This document shows positions 9,460 to 18,263 of a DNA stretch of 64,000 nucleotides, in pieces. Origin of the DNA: Paenibacillus sp. AN1007. GTDB taxonomy: Bacteria; Bacillota; Bacilli; Paenibacillales; Paenibacillaceae. Both the position numbers and the translations under genes were made by a program. Where the stretch lies: the NCBI RefSeq assembly GCF_040702995.1, contig NZ_CP159992.1, forward strand, positions 2,133,501 to 2,197,500, given 5' to 3'. Position 1 is the first letter of the stretch, and every line of letters starts with the position of its first letter. A model generated the notes under the pieces. It ran no database searches. It was not told where the DNA came from and was given only the letters and a program-made list of their open reading frames with translations.

Positions 9460-9733
9460 AAATACTTCTCCTTCCGTTAATAGGTGAGGTGCCTCTCCAT
9501 CAAGCGCGATCATGATGCATAGATTTCGTCTTCACTTTGGATAACTATAGTGATCGATTCTTAACAGTTTCTGAATGTTCGTTTCTTTTTTTGGAGTTGT
9601 GACAGCTTTGTGAAGTGAGCTTGCTTTCATAAATGGTTAAGAATTGTGTTTTATCTTATTACGTAAGTGTTTCCCATGGACGATATATAGTGAGGACACG
9701 TAAATACATCAGGAATCATGAGGTGAGAAGGGT

Positions 9734-10429
9734 ATGACCCATCGAATATTAGTGGTAGAGGATGACCAGGATATTGGCGATCTGCTGCAGGAATCCCTTA
9801 CAAGGGCAGGTTATGAGGTGTTGAGGGCCAAAGACGGGCAGCGTGCGCTGGAGCTTGTGGATGATGAACTGGATTTGGTCCTTCTGGATATCATGATGCC
9901 GGGGATGTCGGGGGTTGAAACATGTGAACAGATTCGTACGTATTCCAACGTTCCGATCCTGTTCTTAACTGCTAAATCGAGTACCTTGGATAAAACGGAA
10001 GGACTTCTGGCAGGCGGGGATGATTACATGACAAAACCATTTTCCGAAGAAGAGCTTCATGCCAGAGTTATTGCTCAATTGCGAAGATACAAGATATATA
10101 AGGAGAAAAAAGAGAGTGGGGATACCTTTCTTGTTGGAGGCAGGTTAAAAGTAAATGAGCATTTTAATGATGTCTGGAAAGAAGGACAGCAGCTCAAACT
10201 GTCAGATCTGGAGTATCGCATCCTGAAACTATTAATGAATAAACGAAGCAAAATATTTTCTGCTCAAAATATTTATGAAAGCGTCTGGGAACAGCCGTAT
10301 TTCTATTGTTCGAACAATACGGTCATGGTGCATATTCGCAAATTACGTGCCAAAATTGAAGATGATCCGGCACATCCGGTCTATATCCTTACGGAATGGG
10401 GGAGAGGTTACCGTTTTGGCACACCGTAA
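9734..10429 (+). CDS. OmpR/PhoB-family response regulator
   Basis: 231 residues. The receiver domain (1-120) has the acidic pocket EDD, the phosphoacceptor Asp in LVLLDIMMPGMSG, the conserved T in LTAK and K in TKPF. The C-terminal winged helix ends in the usual TEWGRGYRF. It overlaps the sensor kinase gene, so the two form a pair. The VanR-like organisation suggests a membrane or antibiotic stress signal, but that is inference. Confidence 0.93.
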   Translation: MTHRILVVEDDQDIGDLLQESLTRAGYEVLRAKDGQRALELVDDELDLVLLDIMMPGMSGVETCEQIRTYSNVPILFLTAKSSTLDKTEGLLAGGDDYMTKPFSEEELHARVIAQLRRYKIYKEKKESGDTFLVGGRLKVNEHFNDVWKEGQQLKLSDLEYRILKLLMNKRSKIFSAQNIYESVWEQPYFYCSNNTVMVHIRKLRAKIEDDPAHPVYILTEWGRGYRFGTP

Positions 10430-11711
10430 ATTTACGCTCAGTAAGAAACTGGCTTTGCTGATTTTGATCGCTGCTGCCGTTAGTGGTCTGCTGTTTGTAA
10501 CGATGCAGAAAATCAGCAATGATTTAATAGACAGATATATGAACTCGGAAGCTTACTATGAGAGTGAGACAGCCAAATCCATTGCAAAATTCAGGCAGTA
10601 CGCAGCGGCGAATCATCTATCGTCAACGGATCGGAAGGCATTTGGGGAATGGGTGAAAAAAGAAAATTACATTATGCTCACCATTTTCAAAGACAAAGTA
10701 CTCCAGTATGATTCCAATTACTCGGCTGAAGATGAGGCGGCCTACGGTGTAGAGCCTGAAACACGATATGCTCAGAAACACTCCTATCCCGTTATGTTCA
10801 GTGACGGAGAGGGGAGAGTAACCGTTGACGGTTTTTTCTCATCCCGATATTACGATATCGTTTTTACCCTGGAGCTGCTGAGCGCCACAATTTTTTTTCT
10901 ATCTATTGTCCTGCTGGGCATTCGTCGAAATCTCGCTTATTTGAGAACGATTCATGAGGAAATTCACATCCTTGAAGGCGGGGAGCTGGAGTATGAGATG
11001 ACGATTCGAGGTCACGATGAACTAGCGATGATCGCTGAGAGCATCGAGGAACTTCGTAAAGCTTTTCTGGACAAGTTGGATGCGATCGAAACATTACAGG
11101 TGGAAAGCCGCAGTCTTGTGACTGAAATGTCTCATGATATGCGGACTCCGCTGACTTCCTTGATTATGTATCTAGAGTTCGCCAAGAAAGAAGAGGGAGA
11201 ACACAGTCATTACATTTCCAATGCATACAGCAAAGCGATTCAGCTCAAAAAGCTGTCCGATAATTTGTTTGATTACTTCCTGCTGCATAAAGAACAAGAG
11301 ACGGATCTTGAGAGCATTGCTGTACAAGACGCCATTTATGATCTGATATCGGATCAGATTGCGGTCCTGCGACAGGAGCATTTTGAAGTTCGCATTGTTG
11401 GGGAACTGCCGCAGGTATATATTATGGTGAATCTGGAGGAGTTGGGGCGAGTGTTCGATAACATTTTGTCCAATGTGTTGAAGTATGCGGAAAGGAAGCA
11501 TGAAATCTGCATCACTTTTGAATCCGATCCGGAAATGTTTGATATCCGAATGACCAATAGGATTAAAGTTCCTGAGAATTCTCAGGAAAGTACAGGACTT
11601 GGTGAGAGAATTATTCACCGGATAATGAATCGCATGCAGGGTGAGTTTACAAGAAAGCAGGAGGGTACGTACTATAATGCGATCATGAAGTTCAGAAAAT
11701 CAAAGGTCTGA
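10416..11711 (+). CDS. Two-component sensor histidine kinase (VanS-like)
   Basis: The frame is open from 10275, but that part is antisense-like to the regulator's own frame. The likely start is TTG at 10416, 8 bases after GGAGAGG, giving 431 residues (MAHRKFTLSKKLALL). Two membrane helices (about 12-30 and 145-170) flank an extracytoplasmic loop, then a HAMP-like linker, the H-box EMSHDMRTPLTS, an N-box with DNILSNVLKY, and a short G-box TGLGERI. The gene overlaps the regulator by 14 bases, so translation is coupled. Confidence 0.88.
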   Translation: MAHRKFTLSKKLALLILIAAAVSGLLFVTMQKISNDLIDRYMNSEAYYESETAKSIAKFRQYAAANHLSSTDRKAFGEWVKKENYIMLTIFKDKVLQYDSNYSAEDEAAYGVEPETRYAQKHSYPVMFSDGEGRVTVDGFFSSRYYDIVFTLELLSATIFFLSIVLLGIRRNLAYLRTIHEEIHILEGGELEYEMTIRGHDELAMIAESIEELRKAFLDKLDAIETLQVESRSLVTEMSHDMRTPLTSLIMYLEFAKKEEGEHSHYISNAYSKAIQLKKLSDNLFDYFLLHKEQETDLESIAVQDAIYDLISDQIAVLRQEHFEVRIVGELPQVYIMVNLEELGRVFDNILSNVLKYAERKHEICITFESDPEMFDIRMTNRIKVPENSQESTGLGERIIHRIMNRMQGEFTRKQEGTYYNAIMKFRKSKV

Positions 11712-11791
11712 TCATGCAGCTGATTTGAAATGTAAATTTAATTTAGATAGAAAACACCAGGGGTTTAAATTACATCTGTGGAGGAACCATT

Positions 11792-12379
11792 ATGAACCCG
11801 GTAGAGAAGCCAACGAAAGGCACCTTATTTGCAGCCAAACCAACGTTTACTTCACTTATGCTCACGTATCAATCGATGGTCTGGAGATTAGCTTCACGGT
11901 ATTTTCGAGATCCGCAGGATCGGGATGATATCGTGCAGGAGACATTCTTGAGAGTGTACACACATATTGAACAGATGAACACCCAGAAGAACGTTGTGAA
12001 CTGGATATATACAATTGGTAAAAATGTATGTCTCGATGATCTTCGTAAGAAGAAGAGACAGCATTCGGCCCCGCCTCCGCTTTATAGGCAGGATAACGGT
12101 TCCTCTCAGGATGCCATATACGAGGTAATATCCCGTGAACCTGGACCAGAGGAAAGATTAATTCAAAGTGAGACAGCCGCGGAGCACAAACGCCGCATCA
12201 ATGATGCATTTCATCAAATACCTTGTAAATGGAAACCATATGTATATCAGCGGTACTGCTTGGAGATGACAGTGAAAGATATCAGTGCATTGAACAGCGT
12301 ACCCGAAAATACGACTAAAACCTATCTTTTCCGGGGAAGAAAACATATGAAACAGCAGTTAATGGACATCACATATTGA
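11792..12379 (+). CDS. ECF-type RNA polymerase sigma factor
   Basis: 195 residues. Region 2 is visible as MVWRLASRYFRDPQDRDDIVQETFLRVY, then WIYTIGKNVCLDDLRKKKR; region 4 as WKPYVYQRYCLEMTVKDISAL...ENTTKTYLFRGRKHMKQQL. There is no adjacent anti-sigma gene: the next genes encode a PsiE-like membrane protein and a barstar. Either the PsiE-like protein acts as a membrane regulator or control comes from the upstream two-component system; neither is shown by the sequence. Confidence 0.9.
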   Translation: MNPVEKPTKGTLFAAKPTFTSLMLTYQSMVWRLASRYFRDPQDRDDIVQETFLRVYTHIEQMNTQKNVVNWIYTIGKNVCLDDLRKKKRQHSAPPPLYRQDNGSSQDAIYEVISREPGPEERLIQSETAAEHKRRINDAFHQIPCKWKPYVYQRYCLEMTVKDISALNSVPENTTKTYLFRGRKHMKQQLMDITY

Positions 12380-12396
12380 AATAGGAGTCAGCACAG

Positions 12397-12822
12397 ATGA
12401 AAACCAAAACATTATATAATAAATTCCGCAAAACACCTCACATCTTACAGGCGCTGCTGAATATTTGCTTGTTCTTTTTAGCTCTCGCTCTCAGTGCACT
12501 ATTGATTAGTGAGACATGGTATATCGTTCAAATCGTGTTTAAATCCTTTTTCACTCGCGAAGATAGTTACTATGAGATGTTGTCCGAATTGCTTGTTTTC
12601 TTCTTATACTTTGAATTTATTGCGTTAATTGTGAAGTACTTCAAATCTAATTTTCATTTTCCGCTCCGTTACTTTATTTATATTGGGATCACGGCCGTTA
12701 TTCGTTTAATTATTACCGATCATGATAAGGCGATGTCTACTTTCTGGTGGTCCATGGCGATCCTGGTTATGGTTTGTGCTCTTTTTATAGCGAATCGGCG
12801 CAAAGATCATCAAGATCATTAA
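12397..12822 (+). CDS. PsiE-family membrane protein
   Basis: 141 residues with four predicted membrane helices. The core FLYFEFIALIVKYFKS, then FPLRYFIYIGITAVIRLII and DHDKA, is the hallmark of PsiE, the phosphate-starvation-inducible protein family of unknown biochemical role. It lies 17 bases after the ECF sigma gene with an SD (AGGAG), so it is probably in the same operon. Confidence 0.85.
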   Translation: MKTKTLYNKFRKTPHILQALLNICLFFLALALSALLISETWYIVQIVFKSFFTREDSYYEMLSELLVFFLYFEFIALIVKYFKSNFHFPLRYFIYIGITAVIRLIITDHDKAMSTFWWSMAILVMVCALFIANRRKDHQDH

Positions 12823-12850
12823 AGTTAACAGAACGCAGGAGCTAACGAAT

Positions 12851-13129
12851 ATGAAAAAGGTAATTATTGATGGTCAAGCGATCAGAAATTTAGAGGAGCT
12901 GCGCGCTGTGCTTCAGAATGAGTTTTCACTGCATCCAGCGGATTTTGAAACTATGGATACGCTTTGGGAAGCTTTAGTATGGCATGTACCTGTGCCGGTT
13001 ACGCTGGAATGGATCCATTTTAATAACAGCAGAGCTGTGCTTGGACTTTATGCAGATCAACTGATGAATTTACTATATGAAATCGACGAGCAGCTGGAAG
13101 AATTGTTTAGATTCAGTGTAAAATTATAA
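12851..13129 (+). CDS. Barstar-family protein (ribonuclease inhibitor), no barnase partner seen
   Basis: 92 residues. The sequence MKKVIIDGQAIRNLEELRAVLQNEF, with the middle FETMDTLWEALVW, matches barstar (barstar: [35 protein letters not shown]). Barstars bind and block barnase-type RNases in the cytosol. No barnase-like gene is present in the window, so it is an orphan; it may guard against RNase toxins of neighbouring cells. It ends directly before copy 2 of the 30-bp repeat. Confidence 0.85.
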   Translation: MKKVIIDGQAIRNLEELRAVLQNEFSLHPADFETMDTLWEALVWHVPVPVTLEWIHFNNSRAVLGLYADQLMNLLYEIDEQLEELFRFSVKL

Positions 13130-13132
13130 AAA

Positions 13133-13162
13133 TTCAACATATGAAAAATTCACAATAGAAAA
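13133..13162 (+). repeat. 30-bp direct repeat, copy 2
   Basis: Near-identical to 7844-7873 (one mismatch, C for T at the sixth base), same orientation. It begins four bases after the barstar stop codon. Confidence 0.75.
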
Positions 13163-13268
13163 CCTATTCCACTCCATTGCTGCATTAATGTTCAAGTGTC
13201 AGTTTATCTCTCCTCCCAACTTGAATATTGTATAAATGGAAATCCACATACCAAAAGGTAAGTCAACA

Positions 13269-13308
13269 GAAAAAGCTGCTTCTTTCTTTAAGAAAGGGCA
13301 GCTTTTTC
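13269..13308. terminator. Intrinsic terminator (works on both strands)
   Basis: Perfect arms GAAAAAGCTGC and GCAGCTTTTTC. It lies between the barstar operon and the convergent LysE-type gene. Confidence 0.85.
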
Positions 13309-13353
13309 GCTTTGTATATGCACTTGGTCCAGTTAGAAGAGAGGGTGCTTGTC

Positions 13354-13998
13354 TTAGAAAATGTACTGCCAAAGTGCAGTCATGAACTTGTACAAAAAGT
13401 AGAATGAGAATCCGATCAGAAGCACTCCTGCCAGGCTGGAAACGAGCTGTACCATCTTTGCGCTCATCATTTTGCGTGTAATGGAAACGATGGTGAGCAG
13501 CCCCAGATCATGCAGGAGAATACCACATAATATCCCTACTGCCGCGATGATGAAGCTCAGCTTGCCTGCGGATTGATACGAGTCCGACAATACAACGCCA
13601 AAGACAGAAACCCAGAACATTAGATTGCCAGGGGAGATGGCAACCAATAAACCATTTCGATACGTTCGCCAAAAGGAAGACGGAGCATGGGCTGCTTTCC
13701 CGTCCGTAGTGGCGAGGTTCAAATCTGAATTACGAATGGAGTCATAACCCAAATAAGCCAAAAAACCTGCACCAGCCAGCCATAATGGAATCTGCACCAA
13801 GGGGATCGACAGAATTGAAGCGAACCCAAAATACATTGCGAGAATCAAGACCGTATCCAATGTCATGCCTCCCAGACCCACTGCCCAGCCATGAAGAAAT
13901 CCGTTTCGCAGCCCCTGTTTGGTCATCTCTACCGTAATTGCTCCAACGGGCATGGCAATAGCAAGACCTATGAGGATGAACTTAATATATATTTCCAT
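13354..13998 (-). CDS. LysE/RhtB-family amino acid exporter
   Basis: About 214 residues with six predicted membrane helices. The N-terminal IGLAIAMPVGAITVEM and GFLHGWAVGLGGMTLDTV, and the later SPGNLMFWVSVFG, are typical of LysE exporters. The ATG at 13998 (MEIYIKF) has AAAGGG 7 bases upstream; the frame is open further upstream but that part is charged and has no SD. The substrate is likely a small amino acid or analogue. A second LysE gene lies at 17463. Confidence 0.85.
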   Translation of the reverse strand: MEIYIKFILIGLAIAMPVGAITVEMTKQGLRNGFLHGWAVGLGGMTLDTVLILAMYFGFASILSIPLVQIPLWLAGAGFLAYLGYDSIRNSDLNLATTDGKAAHAPSSFWRTYRNGLLVAISPGNLMFWVSVFGVVLSDSYQSAGKLSFIIAAVGILCGILLHDLGLLTIVSITRKMMSAKMVQLVSSLAGVLLIGFSFYFLYKFMTALWQYIF

Positions 13999-14116
13999 AA
14001 TCATTCCCTTTCTGTAAAATGGGTCAAGAAAAAACAACAGCTTGTCCACTTCACAAGTTTTTTGTAAAACAGTCTATGTATCTCTCTTCATCTCTTCACA
14101 TGGATTGCAGAACGGC

Positions 14117-14165
14117 AGCTCTCCTCAGATCATTGGCTGGTATACAGCTTATTCGGAGGAGAGCT
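14117..14165. other. Perfect 10-bp inverted repeat
   Basis: AGCTCTCCTC and GAGGAGAGCT separated by 29 bases, just past the 3' end of the YqcI gene. There is no clear U-run on the minus strand, so it may be a stabilising or weak terminator hairpin. Confidence 0.5.
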
Positions 14166-14182
14166 TGTTTAGAATGCTGATT

Positions 14183-14932
14183 CTATTCTTTTACTTTTTC
14201 CCGCTGCAGTGAGTGTAAAAAAGGGCACTTGGTGGGCGTAGTATCGTCGTCCCGTAAGAAATATTGTTTGTACTCCAGATTGCCTTCCGATCCGTATTGT
14301 TTTAATTCAGGATGGGCGGGAACCGTATCATAGGCGGCAAGCCGAGCGCGTATTCTAGGAGCAACAGCTGACGCCCGCTGGGGCTGCTCATTCCACAAGT
14401 CAAGTACCCAGCGTGGGGTCATCGCCAGCATAAAGTACGGAAAGTGCCTGCTTTGCCGCGAGATATGTGCTGGCGTACCGCAGTAGACGAAATAACGTTC
14501 ATCATTGTAACAAAATTCCCACAAAGGATTCTCCGGGTCTTCCGGAATATCTTCCGGCCATGCTTCGGGGTCCAGACTTCGCAGCTCACTTAGAAGGTTC
14601 CAGAATGATTGTTCATAAGTAAGTACATCCTTCATCTCTTGATCCTGTTCGAAAAAGATGACCAGCGATGAATAATTTCCGAAAGTACGGGAAACCGCTC
14701 CATACTCACTTACCACTTTCGATAACTGCTCCGCAGGAGAAGCATTTCCAGACTGAAAAATAAATCCGTAGCGAAGATGACCAAGTGCATACGCCTGAGT
14801 TGCTGGGATACAGGGAAATCGTGCCTCACGGTCACTCATTTTGGCGGAAAACAAGCGGTAAGCATCCCTTTGCCATAGTTCAACCGGAAGCTCCTCATTT
14901 TCCATATCAACCGAAGAAAACAACAGCGACAT
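14183..14932 (-). CDS. YqcI/YcgG family protein
   Basis: 249 residues. The motifs ARFPCIPATQAYALGHLRYGF, YCGTPAHISRQSRHFPYFMLAMTPRW and the C-terminal FLRDDDTTPTKCPF are characteristic of the YqcI/YcgG family. Members are cytosolic proteins of unknown biochemistry, with conserved Cys and His residues that suggest metal or haem binding. ATG is preceded by an AGGAGG-like SD. Monocistronic. Confidence 0.85.
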   Translation of the reverse strand: MSLLFSSVDMENEELPVELWQRDAYRLFSAKMSDREARFPCIPATQAYALGHLRYGFIFQSGNASPAEQLSKVVSEYGAVSRTFGNYSSLVIFFEQDQEMKDVLTYEQSFWNLLSELRSLDPEAWPEDIPEDPENPLWEFCYNDERYFVYCGTPAHISRQSRHFPYFMLAMTPRWVLDLWNEQPQRASAVAPRIRARLAAYDTVPAHPELKQYGSEGNLEYKQYFLRDDDTTPTKCPFLHSLQREKVKE

Positions 14933-15115
14933 CTACAATCCTCCTTTTACTTTACTTATAGGATATAGCCTGCAGGCAAAATGGTGACTGTCCATGTCAT
15001 GCGAGTGAATATTGTTAGATAACCCAAACCGAAAGATTGCTAAATCAGGAGCACATATCATTAGGGAAATCGTAGAAAACTAGGTTTGCAAGCAAATTTA
15101 GACTGATGGCCTACC

Positions 15116-15378
15116 ATGTTTTTCTATCGTGAAGACCTGATTAATCTGATTGTACCGGACAAACCCGATCCGGCTGCAGCGAATGTGTTACAGGAAACGC
15201 TGGGTGGTCAGTTCGGTGAAATGCGTACGATGATGCAGTTCTTTTTTTAGAGCAGCAATTTCAGGGGCAAAGCCATGCAGTATAGAGATCTGATTCGCCA
15301 CCTCAGGGCCATCCGCTTCCTTATCTGCCTGAGCTTCCGAATGAGCACAGTTCTGGTACACATGATCTTAATGCCTAG
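15116..15378 (+). pseudogene. Manganese catalase remnant
   Basis: From ATG the frame reads MFFYREDLINLIVPDKPDP, then LQETLGGQFGEMRTMMQ, the N-terminus of non-haem Mn catalases, and hits TAG at 15248. The next codons in another frame give SSNFRGKAMQYRDLIRH, the continuation of the same family. The final part, in a third frame, reads PPQGHPLPYLPELPNEHSSG and ends at TAG 15378, resembling the Pro-rich catalase C-terminus. A full gene has about 280 codons; here most of the metal-binding middle is gone. Confidence 0.75.
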
Positions 15379-15437
15379 CGAGCAGAGGGATGGCTTGACT
15401 TACGAGTGTCTCTAGCAAATGTATCCATGAGAGAAAG

Positions 15438-15459
15438 AGATCCTTCGGGATCTTTTTTA
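15438..15459 (+). terminator. Intrinsic terminator
   Basis: AGATCC-TTC-GGGATCT followed by TTTTT, beyond the Mn-catalase remnant. Confidence 0.75.
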
Positions 15460-15471
15460 GACTTTTGCAGT

Positions 15472-15504
15472 GAAAATAAAAAGGAGCCCATCACAGGCTC
15501 CTTG
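15472..15504 (-). terminator. Intrinsic terminator of the Gln-rich gene
   Basis: On the minus strand AAGGAGCC and GGCTCCTT arms followed by TTTATTTTC. Confidence 0.8.
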
Positions 15505-15538
15505 TGTGTTGATATCTAATTCATCCATTCGGATACAT

Positions 15539-15895
15539 CTAGATACGATTATGGTTTGAGAAATGGCCGAAGGATTGTCCTTGACCTTGAATTGAAGGGT
15601 TAGGCGTATTGTAAGGTTGATCCATGTAGGATACGTGCTGTGAAGAAGTATTTGCCAGCTGCTGAGCAAGGTTAGAGATCTGCTGCAGCTGCTGAATCGC
15701 TGTCTGGTGCCCTTGCAGCGCCGTTTGGATAATTTGAGCAGCTTGCTGCTCGCGTTGAGCCAGCTGTTCGAGCTGCTGGGCGTTGCTCTGTTCTTGTCTG
15801 AGCAATTGCTGATACTGCATGGAAGCTTGCTGTGTTTGTTGTGTCAGCTGTTGAGCCAGCTGAGTAATCTGCTGTGTTTGGGAAAATGGATTCAT
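15539..15895 (-). CDS. Small Gln-rich coiled-coil protein, function unknown
   Basis: 118 residues, about one third Gln (TQQITQLAQQLTQQTQQAS and similar). The first ~85 residues have heptad-like spacing and should form a helical coiled coil; the tail is Pro/Asn/Gly-rich (YNTPNPSIQGQGQSF). There is no signal peptide. The ATG has a perfect AGGAGG 6 bases upstream and the gene has its own terminator, so it is expressed. Composition resembles small spore or coat-associated proteins of Bacillales, but this is only a compositional hint. Confidence 0.7.
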   Translation of the reverse strand: MNPFSQTQQITQLAQQLTQQTQQASMQYQQLLRQEQSNAQQLEQLAQREQQAAQIIQTALQGHQTAIQQLQQISNLAQQLANTSSQHVSYMDQPYNTPNPSIQGQGQSFGHFSNHNRI

Positions 15896-16030
15896 AATTG
15901 TTCCTCCTAAGTGTGTGAATTTACCTGTGTATTATGCTGAGAGGTTTAACGAAATATTCAGGGAGATGTTTTCGGTTGTTTAGGGAAGGCTATCTGTTGC
16001 GACGAATATAGATGGGAGAGGATTGACGAA

Positions 16031-17470
16031 ATGGGTCAGGCTTCAGGAAAGTCATCGGATGAAAAAAAACTGAAATGGTGGCAGCTTAGTCTGCTGGGCG
16101 TTGCGGGCACCATTGGTACAGGCTATTTTCTCGGCTCCAGTCTAGCTATTAAGATTGGCGGACCCGCGGTAATTATAGCTTATGCACTTGCAGCGTTGGG
16201 TACATATGTTGTATTTGATGCATTGGCACGAATGACTTCAGATCACCCCGAGCAGGGGTCGTTTCGCTCTTATGCGAAGAAGGCCTTTGGCGCTTGGGCG
16301 GGTTTTGCCAGTGGATGGGTCTATTGGTTTGCCGAGCTTCTCATCATGGGCAGTCAACTGGCCGCACTATCCATTTTTTCACGCTTTTGGTTTCCTGCGG
16401 TGCCGCTGTGGATCTTTGCCGCGGGTTATGGCATTGTCGGTTTATGTATTGTTTTCTTTGGAAACAAAGGATTTGATCGGGTGGAAAACGTACTAGCGGT
16501 AATTAAAATAGCTGCTATATTCATGTTCCTTGTTCTCGCAATCGCACTGCTTGCAGGCTGGATTGGAGGCACAAAGTATGCACACAAAGTGCCGCTGGAT
16601 ATGGCCTCCATTTTCCCAAAAGGCGGTCTGGGGTTATGGGCTGCGTTCCTCTTTGCGTTCTATGCGTATGGAGGCATTGAGGTGCTCGGCATTATGTCGT
16701 ACCGTTTGGAAAAACCAGAGGATGCACCTAAAGCGGGCAAGTTTATGCTTATTTCGCTGTCTGCCGTGTATGTCGTATCCATTGGACTTGCTCTAACGAT
16801 GGTGCCGCTGTCTGCTTTTAATCCAAAAGAAAGTCCGTTTGTGCTCGCGCTGAGCAGCGATCATCTTGCTTTTGTGCCGCACTTGTTTAACGGTGTTCTC
16901 ATTGTGGCCGGGTTCTCGACGATGACTGCATCGTTATATGCGGTAACTTCCATGATGATTACGCTGGCGCAGGAGGGGGATGCTCCAAAAATGTTTTCAA
17001 AGAAATGGAAGGAGAAATATCCGCTCTTCGCGCTTTCTCTTATCGGATGCGGTCTGATTGGAACGATTCTGATGTCACTGCTGCTGCCAGGGAAAGTCTA
17101 TGAATATGTAACAACAGCTGCGGGTTTGATGCTGATGTATAACTGGCTGTTCATCCTGCTTTCGTCAGGAAGATTACTGAAATCAAGTACACTGGATGTG
17201 GTCAAACGATGGACCGGCCTAGTATTGATCAGCGCCGCTGTAACCGGTACTCTTTTTCACGGCTTAAGCCGGCCCGGTTTCTTTATCAGTCTGCTGCTTG
17301 TTTTCCTGATTGCTGTAAGTGATATCATCGTGCAGCGTGTGCGCAGGAAAAAACCATCCGCTGGAGGTAAAGGACAGCAAAAGAAGGCATCCTCGGAAGA
17401 GAGCAGCTTTTCGAAGCGAACCGGCTTTCACATTACAGGTATTCGCAAGCAGAAAAGCAAAATCAAGTGA
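16031..17470 (+). CDS. Amino acid permease (APC superfamily)
   Basis: 479 residues with about 12 membrane helices. The N-terminal LSLLGVAGTIGTGYFLGSS is the substrate-binding GxGxG of helix 1 in APC transporters, and FYAYGGIEVLGIMSYRLEKPEDA is the helix-6 motif. The C-terminal ~50 residues are hydrophilic and Lys/Ser-rich. It is probably a proton-coupled amino acid importer. Its stop codon overlaps the 3' end of the convergent LysE gene by eight bases. Confidence 0.88.
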   Translation: MGQASGKSSDEKKLKWWQLSLLGVAGTIGTGYFLGSSLAIKIGGPAVIIAYALAALGTYVVFDALARMTSDHPEQGSFRSYAKKAFGAWAGFASGWVYWFAELLIMGSQLAALSIFSRFWFPAVPLWIFAAGYGIVGLCIVFFGNKGFDRVENVLAVIKIAAIFMFLVLAIALLAGWIGGTKYAHKVPLDMASIFPKGGLGLWAAFLFAFYAYGGIEVLGIMSYRLEKPEDAPKAGKFMLISLSAVYVVSIGLALTMVPLSAFNPKESPFVLALSSDHLAFVPHLFNGVLIVAGFSTMTASLYAVTSMMITLAQEGDAPKMFSKKWKEKYPLFALSLIGCGLIGTILMSLLLPGKVYEYVTTAAGLMLMYNWLFILLSSGRLLKSSTLDVVKRWTGLVLISAAVTGTLFHGLSRPGFFISLLLVFLIAVSDIIVQRVRRKKPSAGGKGQQKKASSEESSFSKRTGFHITGIRKQKSKIK

Positions 17471-18098
17471 AAAATAGAAACTGGAATGCTTTAAAACCGA
17501 AATAACATCCAAACGCAACCAGGGATAAGCCGGAAATAATCGCAAACCCTTTAAGTAATGATGGTGTAAGGTACTTCCGAAAAAAGCTGACGGCTGCTGC
17601 CATAAACAAATCCCACAACAGTACACCGAAAATAATGGCTGCACTGTAAAGAAGCAATTGATCCATTGTAGAGGTATGAACCGTTCTAGCCAGAACCGAG
17701 CCATAGATTCCCAGCCAAAACATGATGGAGAGAGGATTAAACAGCGACATCAGGAACCCCTGCAGGAAAGATCTGGACAGTTCCGAAGAGCCGCTGCGTA
17801 TTGGCTCGGAGACCAGTGATCCTGATTTGACTATCCTTCGACCCCTGTATACAGCAATACAAAACTGCCGAACATCCATAAAAACACCTGCACATATGGA
17901 AGCTCCAGCAGATGAATGACCCCGAGATAAACGATCAATGTAGATGATAGCTGCTGCTGCGGCACCTAGTCCAATAAACCAGGCGGGCATGAAGCCTCCC
18001 CTTACACCTTTGTCCAATTGTGCGGCGTTAACGGGACCGATGGGGGCAGAAAGCGTTAATCCCAGAACAACATAGCCAATTAAAAAAGAAATAAACAT
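17463..18098 (-). CDS. LysE-family transporter carrying a compensated frameshift
   Basis: The open frame gives 211 residues with LysE features at both ends: LSAPIGPVNAAQLDKG...FIGLGAAAA, and SLFNPLSIMFWLGIYGSV. Between about 17836 and 17940 the frame yields a non-membrane stretch (DRLSRGHSSAG...CIAVYRGRR). The +1 frame of the same DNA reads LIVYLGVIHLLELP...FGSFVLLYTGVEG, exactly the helix expected in this family. Two compensating indels about 100 bases apart therefore scramble ~35 residues. The protein is probably non-functional unless these are sequencing errors. Confidence 0.8.
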   Translation of the reverse strand: MFISFLIGYVVLGLTLSAPIGPVNAAQLDKGVRGGFMPAWFIGLGAAAAAIIYIDRLSRGHSSAGASICAGVFMDVRQFCIAVYRGRRIVKSGSLVSEPIRSGSSELSRSFLQGFLMSLFNPLSIMFWLGIYGSVLARTVHTSTMDQLLLYSAAIIFGVLLWDLFMAAAVSFFRKYLTPSLLKGFAIISGLSLVAFGCYFGFKAFQFLFFT

Positions 18099-18263
18099 GA
18101 TCCTCCTTTCGTATAAACTATGTTAGTATGTTCAGCTTGCTGATTTTGTAGGACAAGAGCCAAGAAGCTGCTGAATCCGAGCTGGTGATATCGACGTCGA
18201 CGGAAACGAGCATATTCCCATTGAAGTCGCTGATTTAGCGGCTTTTTATTTTATTGCCCTAAA

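Noticed and set aside
10275..10415. N-terminal extension of the histidine kinase frame
   Set aside because: It lies entirely within the response regulator gene and is not kinase-like; TTG 10416 with GGAGAGG is the better start.
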